From positions 2,418,001-2,482,000 of the forward strand of contig NZ_CP051516.1 of NCBI RefSeq assembly GCF_012689525.1: DNA of 64,000 nt. The letters run 5' to 3'. The first letter of the stretch is position 1. The number at the start of each line of letters is the position of its first letter. The notes beneath the pieces were generated by a model, which saw nothing but the letters and a program-made list of their open reading frames with translations, searched no databases and was not told where the DNA came from. A program made the position numbers and the translations under genes. The DNA comes from Paraburkholderia aromaticivorans. GTDB lineage: Bacteria; Pseudomonadota; Gammaproteobacteria; Burkholderiales; Burkholderiaceae. Below, one piece after another: positions 34,405 through 43,577 of the stretch.

Positions 34405-35706
34405 TTACTGGCCGGAGGTCAGGTCGGGCGGCAGAACCTGGTATTCCAGCTGCGCCCAGACGAGGGAAACGTCCCGCTCGAGGTTCAACACCTGAAGGTC
34501 GGCTTCGAGCTGTGTGTGTCTTGCATCCAACGCATCGGAGAGCGTGCCGGTGCCCGAGCGGTAAGCAGCATTGGCCAGTTGCACTTTTTGTTCGGCCGCG
34601 GGAAGAACGGTGTGTTGCGCGTTGGCTAGACGGCCCCGTCCACTGGCGAGCTTTGCCGTCAGACTCTGGATATCCGCGACAACCTGTCGCTCGGTGTCTT
34701 CATAAGTGAGCCGCGCCTGCGTACCCATTTCGGACTTTTGCTCGACGTCGCGGTCTTCGACTTTCCCGCGGTGGATCGGCAAAGGGATGGAAACACCGAC
34801 CGACACGTAGTCCGGGAACTTCCCACCGCTCTTGAAGTAGGTCAGCCCCCACGTCCAGTTCGGGCTCCGGTTGCTGCGGGTCACGTCCGTGTCGGCATCG
34901 GCCAGCGAAATGGCTGCGCGAGCCGCGATCAACGCAGGCTGAACCTGAGCAAGCTGCTCGACGCTTAAACTGGATACGTTTGACTGGAGTGCCGGCGGCG
35001 TGCCGCCCACTTCGAGCACATTGCCCGCTCCCGTCCAGCGCGACAGCGTAATCAACGCGGTCTTCTCGTCCTGTTGGGCACTGATCAGTTCGTCACGCGC
35101 ATTTCCAAGCGTCAGGTTCGCCTGAGCGACATCGATCGCCGCCCCTTTTGCGCCGCGGTACGAAGCCTGTTTTGCGGTGAGCTCCTGGCTCAGATGCTCA
35201 ACCAGCGCCTGACTTAGTGCGACGGTTTTTTTTGCATAGATGGCGTTGAGCCAGGCCATGGCCACTTGCTGACGAACCTCCGCGACCTTTTCGAGGTACA
35301 TCGATTTCTCGCGCTCCACGGCACGATCGGCCCGCGTTGTCTGCAGACGGCGCTTGGCAGGAGAAACCCATTCCTGCTGGATGCCGATGCCGCGCATCGT
35401 GAAATTGTCCTGCCCGATCGTGAACGCATTGGGTCCATTGACAGGCAAGTTCTGGAGACTCAGATTCAGCGTGGGATTGGGCAGTTGCCCGGCTTTGACA
35501 ACCACGTCCGAACTTCCTCGAACCGAGGCTTGCGCAGCCTGGATCGAGGACGAACGACTGGTGGCTATTTGAAGCGCCTCGTCGAGCGTCAGGCCCGCGT
35601 CCTGGGCGTGTGCCGCGTGGCCAGCCAACAGGCCGAACGCGAAAAAGACGGCGCACGAGCCAGCCCGGGCGCGCCGGAATGCCGGCGTGCCAATGATGGA
35701 AAGCAT
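34405..35706 (-). CDS. cusC: CusC/CzcC-type outer-membrane efflux protein
   Basis: The 433-residue TolC-family channel has a signal peptide (cleavage near AAHAQ, residue ~34) and two long alpha-hairpins (GLTLDEALQIATSRSSSIQAAQ, then the second half from about residue 230). It has the CzcC-type ending without a lipobox. It forms the outer-membrane exit for the CusBA pump. GAGG lies 8 nt before its ATG. It is second in the operon after the small Cys/Met protein. Confidence 0.88.
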   Translation of the reverse strand: MLSIIGTPAFRRARAGSCAVFFAFGLLAGHAAHAQDAGLTLDEALQIATSRSSSIQAAQASVRGSSDVVVKAGQLPNPTLNLSLQNLPVNGPNAFTIGQDNFTMRGIGIQQEWVSPAKRRLQTTRADRAVEREKSMYLEKVAEVRQQVAMAWLNAIYAKKTVALSQALVEHLSQELTAKQASYRGAKGAAIDVAQANLTLGNARDELISAQQDEKTALITLSRWTGAGNVLEVGGTPPALQSNVSSLSVEQLAQVQPALIAARAAISLADADTDVTRSNRSPNWTWGLTYFKSGGKFPDYVSVGVSIPLPIHRGKVEDRDVEQKSEMGTQARLTYEDTERQVVADIQSLTAKLASGRGRLANAQHTVLPAAEQKVQLANAAYRSGTGTLSDALDARHTQLEADLQVLNLERDVSLVWAQLEYQVLPPDLTSGQ

Positions 35707-35817
35707 GTTCTAACCTCGAATGGTCGAGCCGCGTGTAGCCGCGCGAGCGGACACACGAACTCACGTCCCGAACGGGACGACATCACCGCTCAAAAGCGGC
35801 GAACCAGAACGATGGAG

Positions 35818-36183
35818 TTAGAGGGACTGCGGTGGACGCCAGAGGCCATCCGGCTCGCGGATGGAGAGCGACTGTGCGTAGTGGAAGCTGACGGGAACAA
35901 ACGACCCGGCGGGTCGAGTCACGGTGGGAGCAGAAACGGGGTGATAGAGGCTGCCCATCTGACACTGGGCGCTCACCTTGCACAGCGATATCTTCGACTT
36001 GGCGTGTTCGCTGGACATCGCGCCTGCCGAATCGCAGCCCGGCATGTCGGCCGACATGGCGGCGTTGTCGCCGGTCATGGCGGATTCCATTGGACACGCT
36101 CCAGCCGTGCCGCTCGCTGCCAGCCCGCTCAGGGGCAGCATCACACACAGCAGCAAGACGAGAAGTGTCCGCAGGAATTTCAT
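35818..36183 (-). CDS. Small exported Cys/Met-rich protein heading the cus operon
   Basis: The 121-residue product has a signal peptide (LLVLLLCVMLPLSGLAASG, cleavage near residue 27). The mature N-terminus is rich in Met, Cys and Asp (ACPMESAMTGDNAAMSADMPGCDSAG, outlined), with more Cys at KISLCKVSAQCQMG. It is followed by a Pro-rich tail. Such composition suits a periplasmic Cu(I)/Ag(I)-binding or sensing peptide, but no reaction is known. It is the first gene of the copper operon, 111 nt upstream of cusC, and its start lies just after the cus promoter. Confidence 0.7.
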   Translation of the reverse strand: MKFLRTLLVLLLCVMLPLSGLAASGTAGACPMESAMTGDNAAMSADMPGCDSAGAMSSEHAKSKISLCKVSAQCQMGSLYHPVSAPTVTRPAGSFVPVSFHYAQSLSIREPDGLWRPPQSL

Positions 36184-36190
36184 CGCCGCA

Positions 36191-36216
36191 AGTATAGCGC
36201 AGCCAATGGCATTGGC
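36191..36216 (-). promoter_or_regulatory. cus operon promoter with a perfect dyad beside the -10
   Basis: On the minus strand a -10 TATACT (36196-36191) lies 8 nt before the first cus-operon ATG. Just upstream is the perfect inverted repeat GCCAATG-n-CATTGGC (36202-36216), centred about 13 nt from the -10, where a repressor or MerR-type activator would bind. No -35 of good quality was found, which is usual for activator-dependent promoters. No regulator gene lies next to the operon. Confidence 0.5.
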
Positions 36217-36266
36217 ACGTTGCTGAAGCGGTCGCGTAAGCGCGAGTGAACCAGCACGAAGTACGG

Positions 36267-38132
36267 CTAGAACATATCGGCCGCCGCCTGACGCTCCGTG
36301 CCCTTCCCTTTGGCTTCCGGCTCGGCCCGCGACGGAATGAACGGCCCGGTGACCATATTCGCGTAGCCTTGCCCCGGCCCCACCATCGGAAACACATCAG
36401 CGTTCTCGTCGACCATCACTTCGAGGAAAGCCGGTCCGTCGAATTCCACGAAGGCCTTAAGCTGGTCCTCCAGTTCGCCCATGGTTTCAACGCGACGCGC
36501 AAACTCAAACCCGTCGGCCTGTGCCGCCATGACAAAATCCTTGCGATGCAGCGACTTGTCGCTCACGCACAAGCGGCCCTCGTAAAAGAGGCGCTGCCAT
36601 TGCCGGATCATCCCGTCACCGAGATTGTTGAGCAACAGGACTTTGACCGGCACGCCATAGGTGGTGGCCGTCTCCAGGTCGCCAATATTCATGCGGATAC
36701 TGCCGTCACCATCGATATCGATGACAAGGGCATCCGGCCGCGCCAATTGAGCCCCGATAGCCGCGGGCAACCCGAAACCCATGGTCCCCATGCTGCCCGA
36801 AGTGAGGAAGCTGCGCGGCTCGACGAAGTCGAAAAATTGCGCAGCCCACATTTGATGCTGGCCGACACCCGTGGTGACGATTGCTCGCCCGCCGGTCATG
36901 TCACTGAGCTTTTCGACAACGAATTGCGGCTGAATTGCCGGACTATTCCGGTCGTAGTTCATACCGTAGACCCGCTTCAGTTCCTTGATACGATCGAGCC
37001 AGTCTAAAGGCGGTTGCGCGGCTGGACCATGTTTCATCAGTGACAGCAAGGTATCCCTCGCGTCGCCTACGTGGGTCCAGTGCGCCCGTTTCACCTTGTT
37101 GATTTCCGCCTCGTCGATGTCGATATGCGCGACATGCCGCGCTCTGGGCGCGAATGCGTCAGGGCGGCCACCAGCGACCCGGTCATCGAAGCGGGCGCCC
37201 ACCGCGATCAGGAAGTCACAATCTTCCACCGCGTAGTTCGCGCAGGCCGCGCCGTGCATGCCCAGCATGCCGAGGCCCAGTTCGTGTTTCACGGATATCG
37301 CGCCAAGACCCATCAACGTGGTCACCACGGGGACCCCGAAGCGTTCGGCAAACTGACGCAGTTCAGCCGTCGCGCCGGCCGTGATAATGCCGCCGCCGGC
37401 ATACAGCAGCGGCCGCTTGCTTTGCGCCAGCAGATCGAAGAAGTCGGTGCGCTTGTTCTCGTCGAGACGAGCGCCCTTTGCCACCATTCGAAGACGGTCG
37501 GAATAGCCTCGAAATTCCAGCGTACCTTGCCCGTGGTAAGTGCCGGTCCAGTTCTGGATGTCCTTCGGCACATCCACGACAACCGGGCCTGGACGGCCCG
37601 TGCGCGCGACTTCGAATGCGGTCCGCAGCGTCTGTTCCAGCTTCGCCGGATCGGTCACCAGAAACACCTGTTTCGCGCACGCCGACATGATGTTAAAGAC
37701 GGGCGCTTCCTGGAAAGCATCGGTGCCGATCATGGCACGAGGCACCTGTCCGCATATGAGGACGACGGGAATCGAATCACCGTTGCAGTCGGCGATCGGT
37801 GTCACCGCGTTCGTCGCGCCGGGGCCCGACGTCACCATGAACACACCGACCTTTCCGCTCGCGCGCGCGTAACCGGCGGCCATGAAGCCGGCGGCCTGTT
37901 CATTGGCCGGTACGACGAGTTTGATCTGGCGCTCGGGCGTTTGCGCGTGCATCTCGTTGAAACGAAACACGGCGTCGTACGTCGGCAAAATTGCGCCGCC
38001 GCTATAGCCGAATACGGTATCGACGCCCTGTTCGCTCAGCACGCGCAGGATGATGTCGGCACCCGACATCGATTCGCCGGCAGCCGGCGGTTTCAGGAGA
38101 GCGTCTAAAGCAACGTTTGGGTTTTGGGTCAT
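36267..38132 (-). CDS. ilvB: Acetolactate synthase-like ThDP enzyme (large subunit), orphan
   Basis: The 621-residue product matches acetolactate synthase catalytic subunits, which condense two pyruvates (or pyruvate and 2-oxobutyrate) using ThDP and FAD. Key features are the catalytic Glu78 in VVPANEQAAGFMAAGYARA and TSGPGATNAVTPIADCNGDSIPVV (outlined). The FAD/core block is MGLGAISVKHELGLGMLGMHGA (outlined), and the ThDP motif is GDGSIRMNIGDLETA ... LLLNNLGDGMIRQWQ. The usual His before the catalytic Glu is Asn. No ilvN/ilvH or ilvC is adjacent. It could be a catabolic acetolactate synthase or another carboligase. Confidence 0.85.
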   Translation of the reverse strand: MTQNPNVALDALLKPPAAGESMSGADIILRVLSEQGVDTVFGYSGGAILPTYDAVFRFNEMHAQTPERQIKLVVPANEQAAGFMAAGYARASGKVGVFMVTSGPGATNAVTPIADCNGDSIPVVLICGQVPRAMIGTDAFQEAPVFNIMSACAKQVFLVTDPAKLEQTLRTAFEVARTGRPGPVVVDVPKDIQNWTGTYHGQGTLEFRGYSDRLRMVAKGARLDENKRTDFFDLLAQSKRPLLYAGGGIITAGATAELRQFAERFGVPVVTTLMGLGAISVKHELGLGMLGMHGAACANYAVEDCDFLIAVGARFDDRVAGGRPDAFAPRARHVAHIDIDEAEINKVKRAHWTHVGDARDTLLSLMKHGPAAQPPLDWLDRIKELKRVYGMNYDRNSPAIQPQFVVEKLSDMTGGRAIVTTGVGQHQMWAAQFFDFVEPRSFLTSGSMGTMGFGLPAAIGAQLARPDALVIDIDGDGSIRMNIGDLETATTYGVPVKVLLLNNLGDGMIRQWQRLFYEGRLCVSDKSLHRKDFVMAAQADGFEFARRVETMGELEDQLKAFVEFDGPAFLEVMVDENADVFPMVGPGQGYANMVTGPFIPSRAEPEAKGKGTERQAAADMF

Positions 38133-38213
38133 GGCTGGCTCGCATGGAAACGGGCGCTGACAACATCAGCGGCCAAAATCTAAGGACGATTTCCCTTCCA
38201 ACTCGAGAACAGC

Positions 38214-38226
38214 GTATGTTCCATAC
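38214..38226. promoter_or_regulatory. Palindrome upstream of the acetolactate synthase gene
   Basis: GTATG-TTC-CATAC is a perfect 5-bp dyad 82 nt upstream of the ilvB start, inside the 314-nt gap after the sucA terminator. It is a plausible operator for a separate ilvB promoter; the binding protein is unknown. Confidence 0.35.
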
Positions 38227-38404
38227 CAGCTTATGGGCGATTGCTTCGACGGGTTCTCCGTACAAAGCGCAGCCCATCTAGCACTTTTTTGATGTGCGTC
38301 TGGAAGTATCGTGAGAAACGGCTTTATTCATTCTGACAACGATTGAGGCTGCGCACACGCGTAAAAGAGCTTGTATCCGGGCCAGGTTAGGCCGGATTTG
38401 AGCC

Positions 38405-38434
38405 ATTGCGGTGATGCACCGGCATCACCGCAAT
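38405..38434 (-). terminator. Strong hairpin after the orphan sucA
   Basis: ATTGCGGTGATGC (38405-38417) pairs perfectly with GCATCACCGCAAT (38422-38434) around a 4-nt loop, 13 nt beyond the sucA stop. There is no long T-run. It probably ends or attenuates the sucA transcript, so ilvB is likely to have its own promoter. Confidence 0.65.
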
Positions 38435-38446
38435 ACGCATGCGCCG

Positions 38447-41278
38447 TTAGTCCGCGAACGCACTCGAAATCAGCGCTGCCTGCCTTGCCGCGTGGACCGC
38501 GTGATAACCGGGCGCAGTCGACGCGGAAGCCGCCGACCCCGCATACCGCAGTTGCGCCGCCGAAGGCAGGATCTCACGCAACTGCGGTTCGATGAAGCTC
38601 CACGCACCCTGGTTGCGCGACTCCTCCTGACACCAGACCACGGTCTTCAGATTCGGATAGCGCGCGAACTCCGCGGCGAGTTGCCGGGACGGAAACGGAT
38701 ACAACTGTTCGACGCGGATGAGCGGCGTATCGGCAACACCCGACGTGCGGCGATGTTCCAGCAGGTCGAAATAGACCTTGCCCGACGACACGATGACGCG
38801 CTCCACACCCGACGCCCGCGACGGCTCGACCTGCGTATCCACCAGGATCTCACGGAACGCGCCCGTGGCCAGATCGTCGAGCGTGCTGACCGCTTCCGGA
38901 TGACGCAACAGCGACTTGGGCGTCATCACGACGAGCGGCCGGCGATCGAAGACAGCCGCTTGCATCCTCAGCAAATGAAACAGTTGCGCGGGCGTGGTCG
39001 GTTGGGCTACCCGCATGTTGTCCTGCGCGCAAAGCTGCAGATATCGCTCAAGCCTCGCCGACGCGTGTTCCGGTCCCTGCCCGTCCTGGCCATGTGGCAG
39101 GAACAGCGTCAACCCGCTGAGTTGCCCCCACTTGGCGGCGCCCGCTGCGATGAACTGATCGATCACGACCTGCGCACCATTCGCGAAGTCACCGAACTGC
39201 GCTTCCCACACGACGAGCGCATTGCGGTTCACCGTCGAGTAGCCATACTCGAAGGCCAGCACGGCCGCCTCCGACAGAATGGAGTTCGTCACGGTAAATC
39301 GGCCTTGTGCCTCGCCGATATGCTCCAGCGGGATGTAGACGCCCTCCGACCGGCTCGTGCGTGTCTGATTGTGCAGAACGGCGTGACGGTGATTGAACGT
39401 GCCCCTCGCGCTGTCCTGCCCGCTCAGGCGGACATCGATCCCGGCGCCCAGCAACGAGCCGAATGCCAGGTGCTCGCCCATGCCCCAATCGACCGGCTTT
39501 TTTCCCGCGGCCATCTCGCGGCGTGCGCCGATCATCTTGCCGACCAGCGGATGCAGCTCATAACCGTCCGGAACGGTCGAGACCTGCTGCGCCAGCGCAC
39601 GCACCTGCGCGGGCAACGGAGGGCCATACTGGACCGGGCCGGCATAGTCCTCGAGAAACTTCGGCCATGCGGGGATTTCGTCCGGCTGGACGGCTGCCTC
39701 GACCGCGTTGCTCTCTCTCGCGTGCTCGAGGCTTTCGCGCCGCGCGTCGAGGTAGTCCTTGACCTGATCCGACGTCACCACGCCTTCCTTGATCAACTGT
39801 TGGGCATACACGGTCCTCACGCCCGGATGGCTGGCAATCGCACGGTACATGAGAGGCTGCGTGATGGCGGGCGTGTCCTGTTCCTGATGCCCGTGCTTGC
39901 GAAAACAGACGAGATCGATCACCACGCTGCGCTGGAACGCCGTGCGATAGTCGAGCGCGAGCCGCACCGCCATGGCCACCGCTTCCGGATCGTCAGCGTT
40001 GACGTGCAGAACCGGCGCCTCGATCATCTTCGCGATGTCCGTGCTGTAGAACGACGAGCGTGTATCGCGCGGATCCGAAGTCGTAAAGCCAATCTGATTG
40101 TTGACGACGACGTGCACGGTTCCACCCGTACCGTGTCCGCGGGTGTACGTGAGGCTCAACGTTTCCATCACGACGCCTTGCCCGGACATTGCCGCGTCGC
40201 CGTGAATTTCGACGGGCAGCACGTCGCTACCGTCACCCTCGCCCGAGGCGTCTCCTTTGGCGCGTGCCATGCCCTGCACGACCGGGTTGACGATTTCCAG
40301 ATGCGAAGGATTGAATGCAAGCACGACATCGACGGGCCCGTCGTCTGTCTGCGTGACACTGCTGTAGCCCTTGTGGTACTTGACGTCGCCGGCCGGCAGA
40401 CGGTCGCCGCTCTTGCCGTCGAACTCGTCGAAGAGCGCGCGCAAAGGCTTGCCGACAATGTTCACCAGCACATTCAAACGCCCACGGTGCGCCATGCCCA
40501 TCACCACCGTGTTGACCTTCTTCGACGCACCATAGCGGACGAGTTCGTCCAGCAGCACGATCAACGATTCGCCACCTTCCAGCGAGAAGCGCTTTTGCCC
40601 GACATAGCGCGTGTGCAGGTACTTCTCCAGTCCTTCAGCAGCCGTCAGACGTTCGAGAAAGCGGTTTTTCTCCGCTACCGAAAACGAAGGTCTCGCGCGT
40701 GTCGACTCGAGTTGCATCTGCCACCAACGCCGCTCGCCGGCATCGGTCAGATGCATGAATTCGGCGCCGAGTGTGCCCGTATAAGTCTGTTCGAGTGCCG
40801 CGACGATGTCGCCTAGCGTTGCGTCTTCGTCAAAAAGAAACGTGTCCGCCGTGCTGAATCGCGTGGACATGTCGGCTGCCGACAAGCCGTAGAACGCTGG
40901 CGTAAGTTCGACCGAAGCCTGTGGCGGCGTCCACAGCAGCGGGTCCAGTTTCGCCTTGCGCGTGCCGACCATGCGGAACGCGGCAATCAGCGACTGCACG
41001 GCCACCTGTTTTCTGGCGATCGCAAGGCCGTCGTCGAGCCTGATCTCCGTGGCGCGCGAGCGCTTGCCCAGATCGACGAAGTTGGAAACGACGGGTGCGT
41101 GCGGTTCGTCATCGCGGTCGCTGCCGTCGATGGCGGGCGTTTCCCGCAACGCATCGAAATACCCGCGCCACTCATCCGCAACCGATGCCGGGTCAGCCAG
41201 GTAGAGTTCGTACTGCTCCTCGACGTAGGGGGCGTTTCCTCCGAACAGGAAAGAGCTTTGAATTTTTTCCATCAACAT
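38447..41278 (-). CDS. sucA: 2-oxoglutarate dehydrogenase E1 (SucA) homologue, orphan
   Basis: The product of about 943 residues is a full-length SucA-type ThDP decarboxylase, the E1 of the 2-oxoglutarate dehydrogenase complex. It has the N-terminal docking segment (FLFGGNAPYVEEQYELYLADP), GMAHRGRLNVLVNI with the active-site His, and HGDAAMSGQGVVMETLSL followed by VNNQIGFTTSDPRDTRSSFY (outlined) for ThDP-Mg binding. FRKHGHQEQDTPAITQPLMY (outlined) follows, with the C-terminal transketolase domain around RGTFNHRHAVLHNQ. No sucB (E2) or lpd (E3) follows; an acetolactate synthase gene does. The ATG at 41278 follows GGAGG at 11 nt. It is probably a paralogue of the TCA-cycle E1. Confidence 0.88.
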   Translation of the reverse strand: MLMEKIQSSFLFGGNAPYVEEQYELYLADPASVADEWRGYFDALRETPAIDGSDRDDEPHAPVVSNFVDLGKRSRATEIRLDDGLAIARKQVAVQSLIAAFRMVGTRKAKLDPLLWTPPQASVELTPAFYGLSAADMSTRFSTADTFLFDEDATLGDIVAALEQTYTGTLGAEFMHLTDAGERRWWQMQLESTRARPSFSVAEKNRFLERLTAAEGLEKYLHTRYVGQKRFSLEGGESLIVLLDELVRYGASKKVNTVVMGMAHRGRLNVLVNIVGKPLRALFDEFDGKSGDRLPAGDVKYHKGYSSVTQTDDGPVDVVLAFNPSHLEIVNPVVQGMARAKGDASGEGDGSDVLPVEIHGDAAMSGQGVVMETLSLTYTRGHGTGGTVHVVVNNQIGFTTSDPRDTRSSFYSTDIAKMIEAPVLHVNADDPEAVAMAVRLALDYRTAFQRSVVIDLVCFRKHGHQEQDTPAITQPLMYRAIASHPGVRTVYAQQLIKEGVVTSDQVKDYLDARRESLEHARESNAVEAAVQPDEIPAWPKFLEDYAGPVQYGPPLPAQVRALAQQVSTVPDGYELHPLVGKMIGARREMAAGKKPVDWGMGEHLAFGSLLGAGIDVRLSGQDSARGTFNHRHAVLHNQTRTSRSEGVYIPLEHIGEAQGRFTVTNSILSEAAVLAFEYGYSTVNRNALVVWEAQFGDFANGAQVVIDQFIAAGAAKWGQLSGLTLFLPHGQDGQGPEHASARLERYLQLCAQDNMRVAQPTTPAQLFHLLRMQAAVFDRRPLVVMTPKSLLRHPEAVSTLDDLATGAFREILVDTQVEPSRASGVERVIVSSGKVYFDLLEHRRTSGVADTPLIRVEQLYPFPSRQLAAEFARYPNLKTVVWCQEESRNQGAWSFIEPQLREILPSAAQLRYAGSAASASTAPGYHAVHAARQAALISSAFAD

Positions 41279-41886
41279 GATGAATCTGTCCTCCATTCGC
41301 GTCAGGTCTGAACTTCGACCGTGACATGTGGTGAGGCGACTGGAGCCTCATCGTGGCGAGTCCGGCGCGCAACCAGGGGCTAGGGACGGACGTGCATTTC
41401 GCCGGCGACAGATTCTCTGGTGCGCCCGGGCTTTACGTTCCCAGCCGCATTGATGAGATCAAGCATAGGTAGTCGGCGCAGCGACTGTGTGCATCGTTGG
41501 CGCCGTCGCTGGCCAATGAAGGTGAGATTTGGGCCACGTAGCCGTGGCGCCATGCGCGACGGCTGCCAACGGGTCATGAGGCACCCCGCACCAGACGGCG
41601 TGCCCCTGACTCCGCCCTTGCGACGGCCAACGAACGTGTCTACGCGCCTCTTTACCAGTATTTCCCGGTTTGCATACCCCTACCTGGTGTAACAAGTGAT
41701 TTTCGGCGCAGCGCATTTATCCCGTGGCGCTTCCCTCTTATAGTGGATCCAGCGAAGAGACACCTGTGTCGCGAACCGGCGGGCAAGCCGCTCACCGGGC
41801 GCGCGCGGACTCGCGAACGGTGGGTCGACCGGCCCGCTTGAGGGACGCGGGCATGAACGCCAGCAACAAGGAACGAGGGTCACGGC
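41279..41886. other. Divergent intergenic region, no gene seen
   Basis: The 608 nt between sucA and the GlxA-type regulator carry no frame with a family match. Promoters for both sides must lie here. A TATAGT at about 41738 could be a -10 for the regulator. No strong dyad was found. Confidence 0.4.
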
Positions 41887-42915
41887 ATGAAAGTCGCCAT
41901 TGTTATATTCGATGATGTGCAGGCGCTGGATGTCGCTGGCCCCTTGGACGTATTCGCGGAGGCAAACACATTTTTGCCCGAGCATCAGAAATACGAGGTC
42001 TTTCTCGTAGGAAACGAGGCCGGCACCGTGGCCTGCTCGAACGGGATGCAACTCACGGTTCCCCACGGCTATGCGGACTTCGACACGCCATTCGACTTGC
42101 TGTTGGTAGCAGGCGGACCGCGGTTGCCCAATGTCCAGCCACGGCCCGAGTTTCTGAAGTGGCTGCAAGACCAGGCGCGCGGCGCAACCCGGTTCGGTTC
42201 CGTTTGCAACGGAGCGTTCGTGCTCGCGCACGCCGGGCTGCTCGACGGCAAGGAAGTGACGACACACTGGGCAGATGCGGGCCGCCTCGCTGACGAGTTT
42301 CCGCAGGCGTCCGTGCAGCCCGACCGGATCTTCATCCGTGACGGACGCCTCTTTACCTCTGCCGGCGTGACGGCGGGCATCGACCTGTGTCTTTCGCTCG
42401 TGGCGGAAGACTGGGGGCACGAACTGGCAGTGCGGGTTGCGAAACGTCTGGTGGTCTACATCCAGCGGGAAGGCGGACAGTCTCAATACAGTCCTTACGT
42501 TGGAGTGCGGAAGGACCAGGATCCGATCGTCGGCAAGGTGCTCCGCTACGTGACCGAGCACATAACCGACGCGCTGTCGATCGAACAGCTTGCCAGCGCT
42601 GTGTCGGTCAGCCGCCGTACCTTCTCGCGGTTATTCGCGAAGTATGCGAAGGTGACGCCCTCGGCGTTTGTCGAACAGGTTCGCGTCGACACCGCGAGGA
42701 AACTGCTCGAGGAGACCGATGCGCCTCTGAAGACCGTGGCGTTCAATTGTGGTTTTCACAGCGCCACGCATATGCGAGCCACTTTCTTCCGGCGGCTCAA
42801 CGTCACGCCCAGACAGTATCGCCAACGATTCCGTGGTACGGTTGGCAAGCAGCAGTGGGCATCTGGCGACGTGGACGAGCAAGTCGAAACAGCGGAACTG
42901 GAAATGGTCGATTAG
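41887..42915 (+). CDS. GlxA-family AraC-type regulator with DJ-1/PfpI domain
   Basis: The 342-residue product has an N-terminal DJ-1/PfpI-like amidase domain at about residues 1-190 (VAIVIFDDVQALDVAGPLDVF, with the nucleophile-elbow sequence GSVCNGAFVLAHAG). A C-terminal AraC double helix-turn-helix lies at about 220-325 (ALSIEQLASAVSVSRRTFSRLF, then APLKTVAFNCGFHSATHMRATFFRRL, outlined). Such regulators usually control amino-acid, betaine or amide catabolism and sense a ligand in the first domain. It is divergent from the orphan sucA, which it might control. The start is supported by family alignment; the ribosome site is weak. Confidence 0.86.
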   Translation: MKVAIVIFDDVQALDVAGPLDVFAEANTFLPEHQKYEVFLVGNEAGTVACSNGMQLTVPHGYADFDTPFDLLLVAGGPRLPNVQPRPEFLKWLQDQARGATRFGSVCNGAFVLAHAGLLDGKEVTTHWADAGRLADEFPQASVQPDRIFIRDGRLFTSAGVTAGIDLCLSLVAEDWGHELAVRVAKRLVVYIQREGGQSQYSPYVGVRKDQDPIVGKVLRYVTEHITDALSIEQLASAVSVSRRTFSRLFAKYAKVTPSAFVEQVRVDTARKLLEETDAPLKTVAFNCGFHSATHMRATFFRRLNVTPRQYRQRFRGTVGKQQWASGDVDEQVETAELEMVD

Positions 42916-42956
42916 GTCTCGGGTCTACCCAGGTTTGTTGCCACCCGGCGCCTCGA

Positions 42957-43523
42957 ATGTACTTCATGAACAGGCTTACACCCTCCGTGACTCGCTCCGA
43001 TTCACCTCAATCTCTTCCTGATCTCCTTGAGCCGGGTTTATCCGTCGTATTTTGCGGCGTCAACCCGGGCGTCTGCGCGGCGTCGACCGGCCGCCATTTT
43101 GCCGGCCGAGGCAATCGGTTCTGGCGGGCCATTCATCTGGCGGGTTTTACTCCCGAACAGATCGGCCCCAAAGACGACCACACGCTTCTTCAGCACGGTT
43201 GTGGTCTCACCACGGTGGTCTCGCGTCCGACCGCGCGAGCGGACCAGCTATCCCCATGGGAATTCAAAGCGGCCGCGACGGAGTTCGAGCGGAAGATTGA
43301 AGGCTATGCGCCACAATGCGTGGCCTTCCTCGGCAAGATGGCGCTCAGCGCAATGTCGGGCAGCCGCGACATCCAGTGGGGGCTGCAACCCACCGCGTTT
43401 GGTGGCGCCCGCGCATGGGTGCTGCCCAATCCCAGCGGCTTGAACCGGACATTCAGCCTCGATGCGCTGGTGACTGCTTACCGCGAACTTCGTCTTGCCA
43501 TCGCGCCGGCTGGGTCGGCTTGA
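42957..43523 (+). CDS. mug: Mug-type G/U mismatch-specific DNA glycosylase
   Basis: The product of about 188 residues belongs to the Mug/TDG uracil-DNA glycosylase branch, which removes uracil and ethenocytosine opposite guanine. Signature blocks are FCGVNPGVCAASTGRHFAG, with the catalytic Asn of the GxNPG motif, NRFWRAIHLAGFTPEQI, and VLPNPSGLNRTF, the family wedge motif. ATG 42957 is the longest start; ATG 42966 (MNRLTPS) is equally possible, and neither has a strong ribosome site. It lies 41 nt after the AraC-type regulator on the same strand, probably by chance. Confidence 0.88.
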   Translation: MYFMNRLTPSVTRSDSPQSLPDLLEPGLSVVFCGVNPGVCAASTGRHFAGRGNRFWRAIHLAGFTPEQIGPKDDHTLLQHGCGLTTVVSRPTARADQLSPWEFKAAATEFERKIEGYAPQCVAFLGKMALSAMSGSRDIQWGLQPTAFGGARAWVLPNPSGLNRTFSLDALVTAYRELRLAIAPAGSA

Positions 43524-43577
43524 ACAACTCGCCGTGTAGACGAGCCCGCATGAACGGACTCGCTCCCTCAGCACACC

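Noticed and set aside
38411..40816. 801-codon open frame on the plus strand
   Set aside because: It is antisense to the well-conserved SucA gene, with Arg/His-rich, low-complexity translation and no ribosome site.
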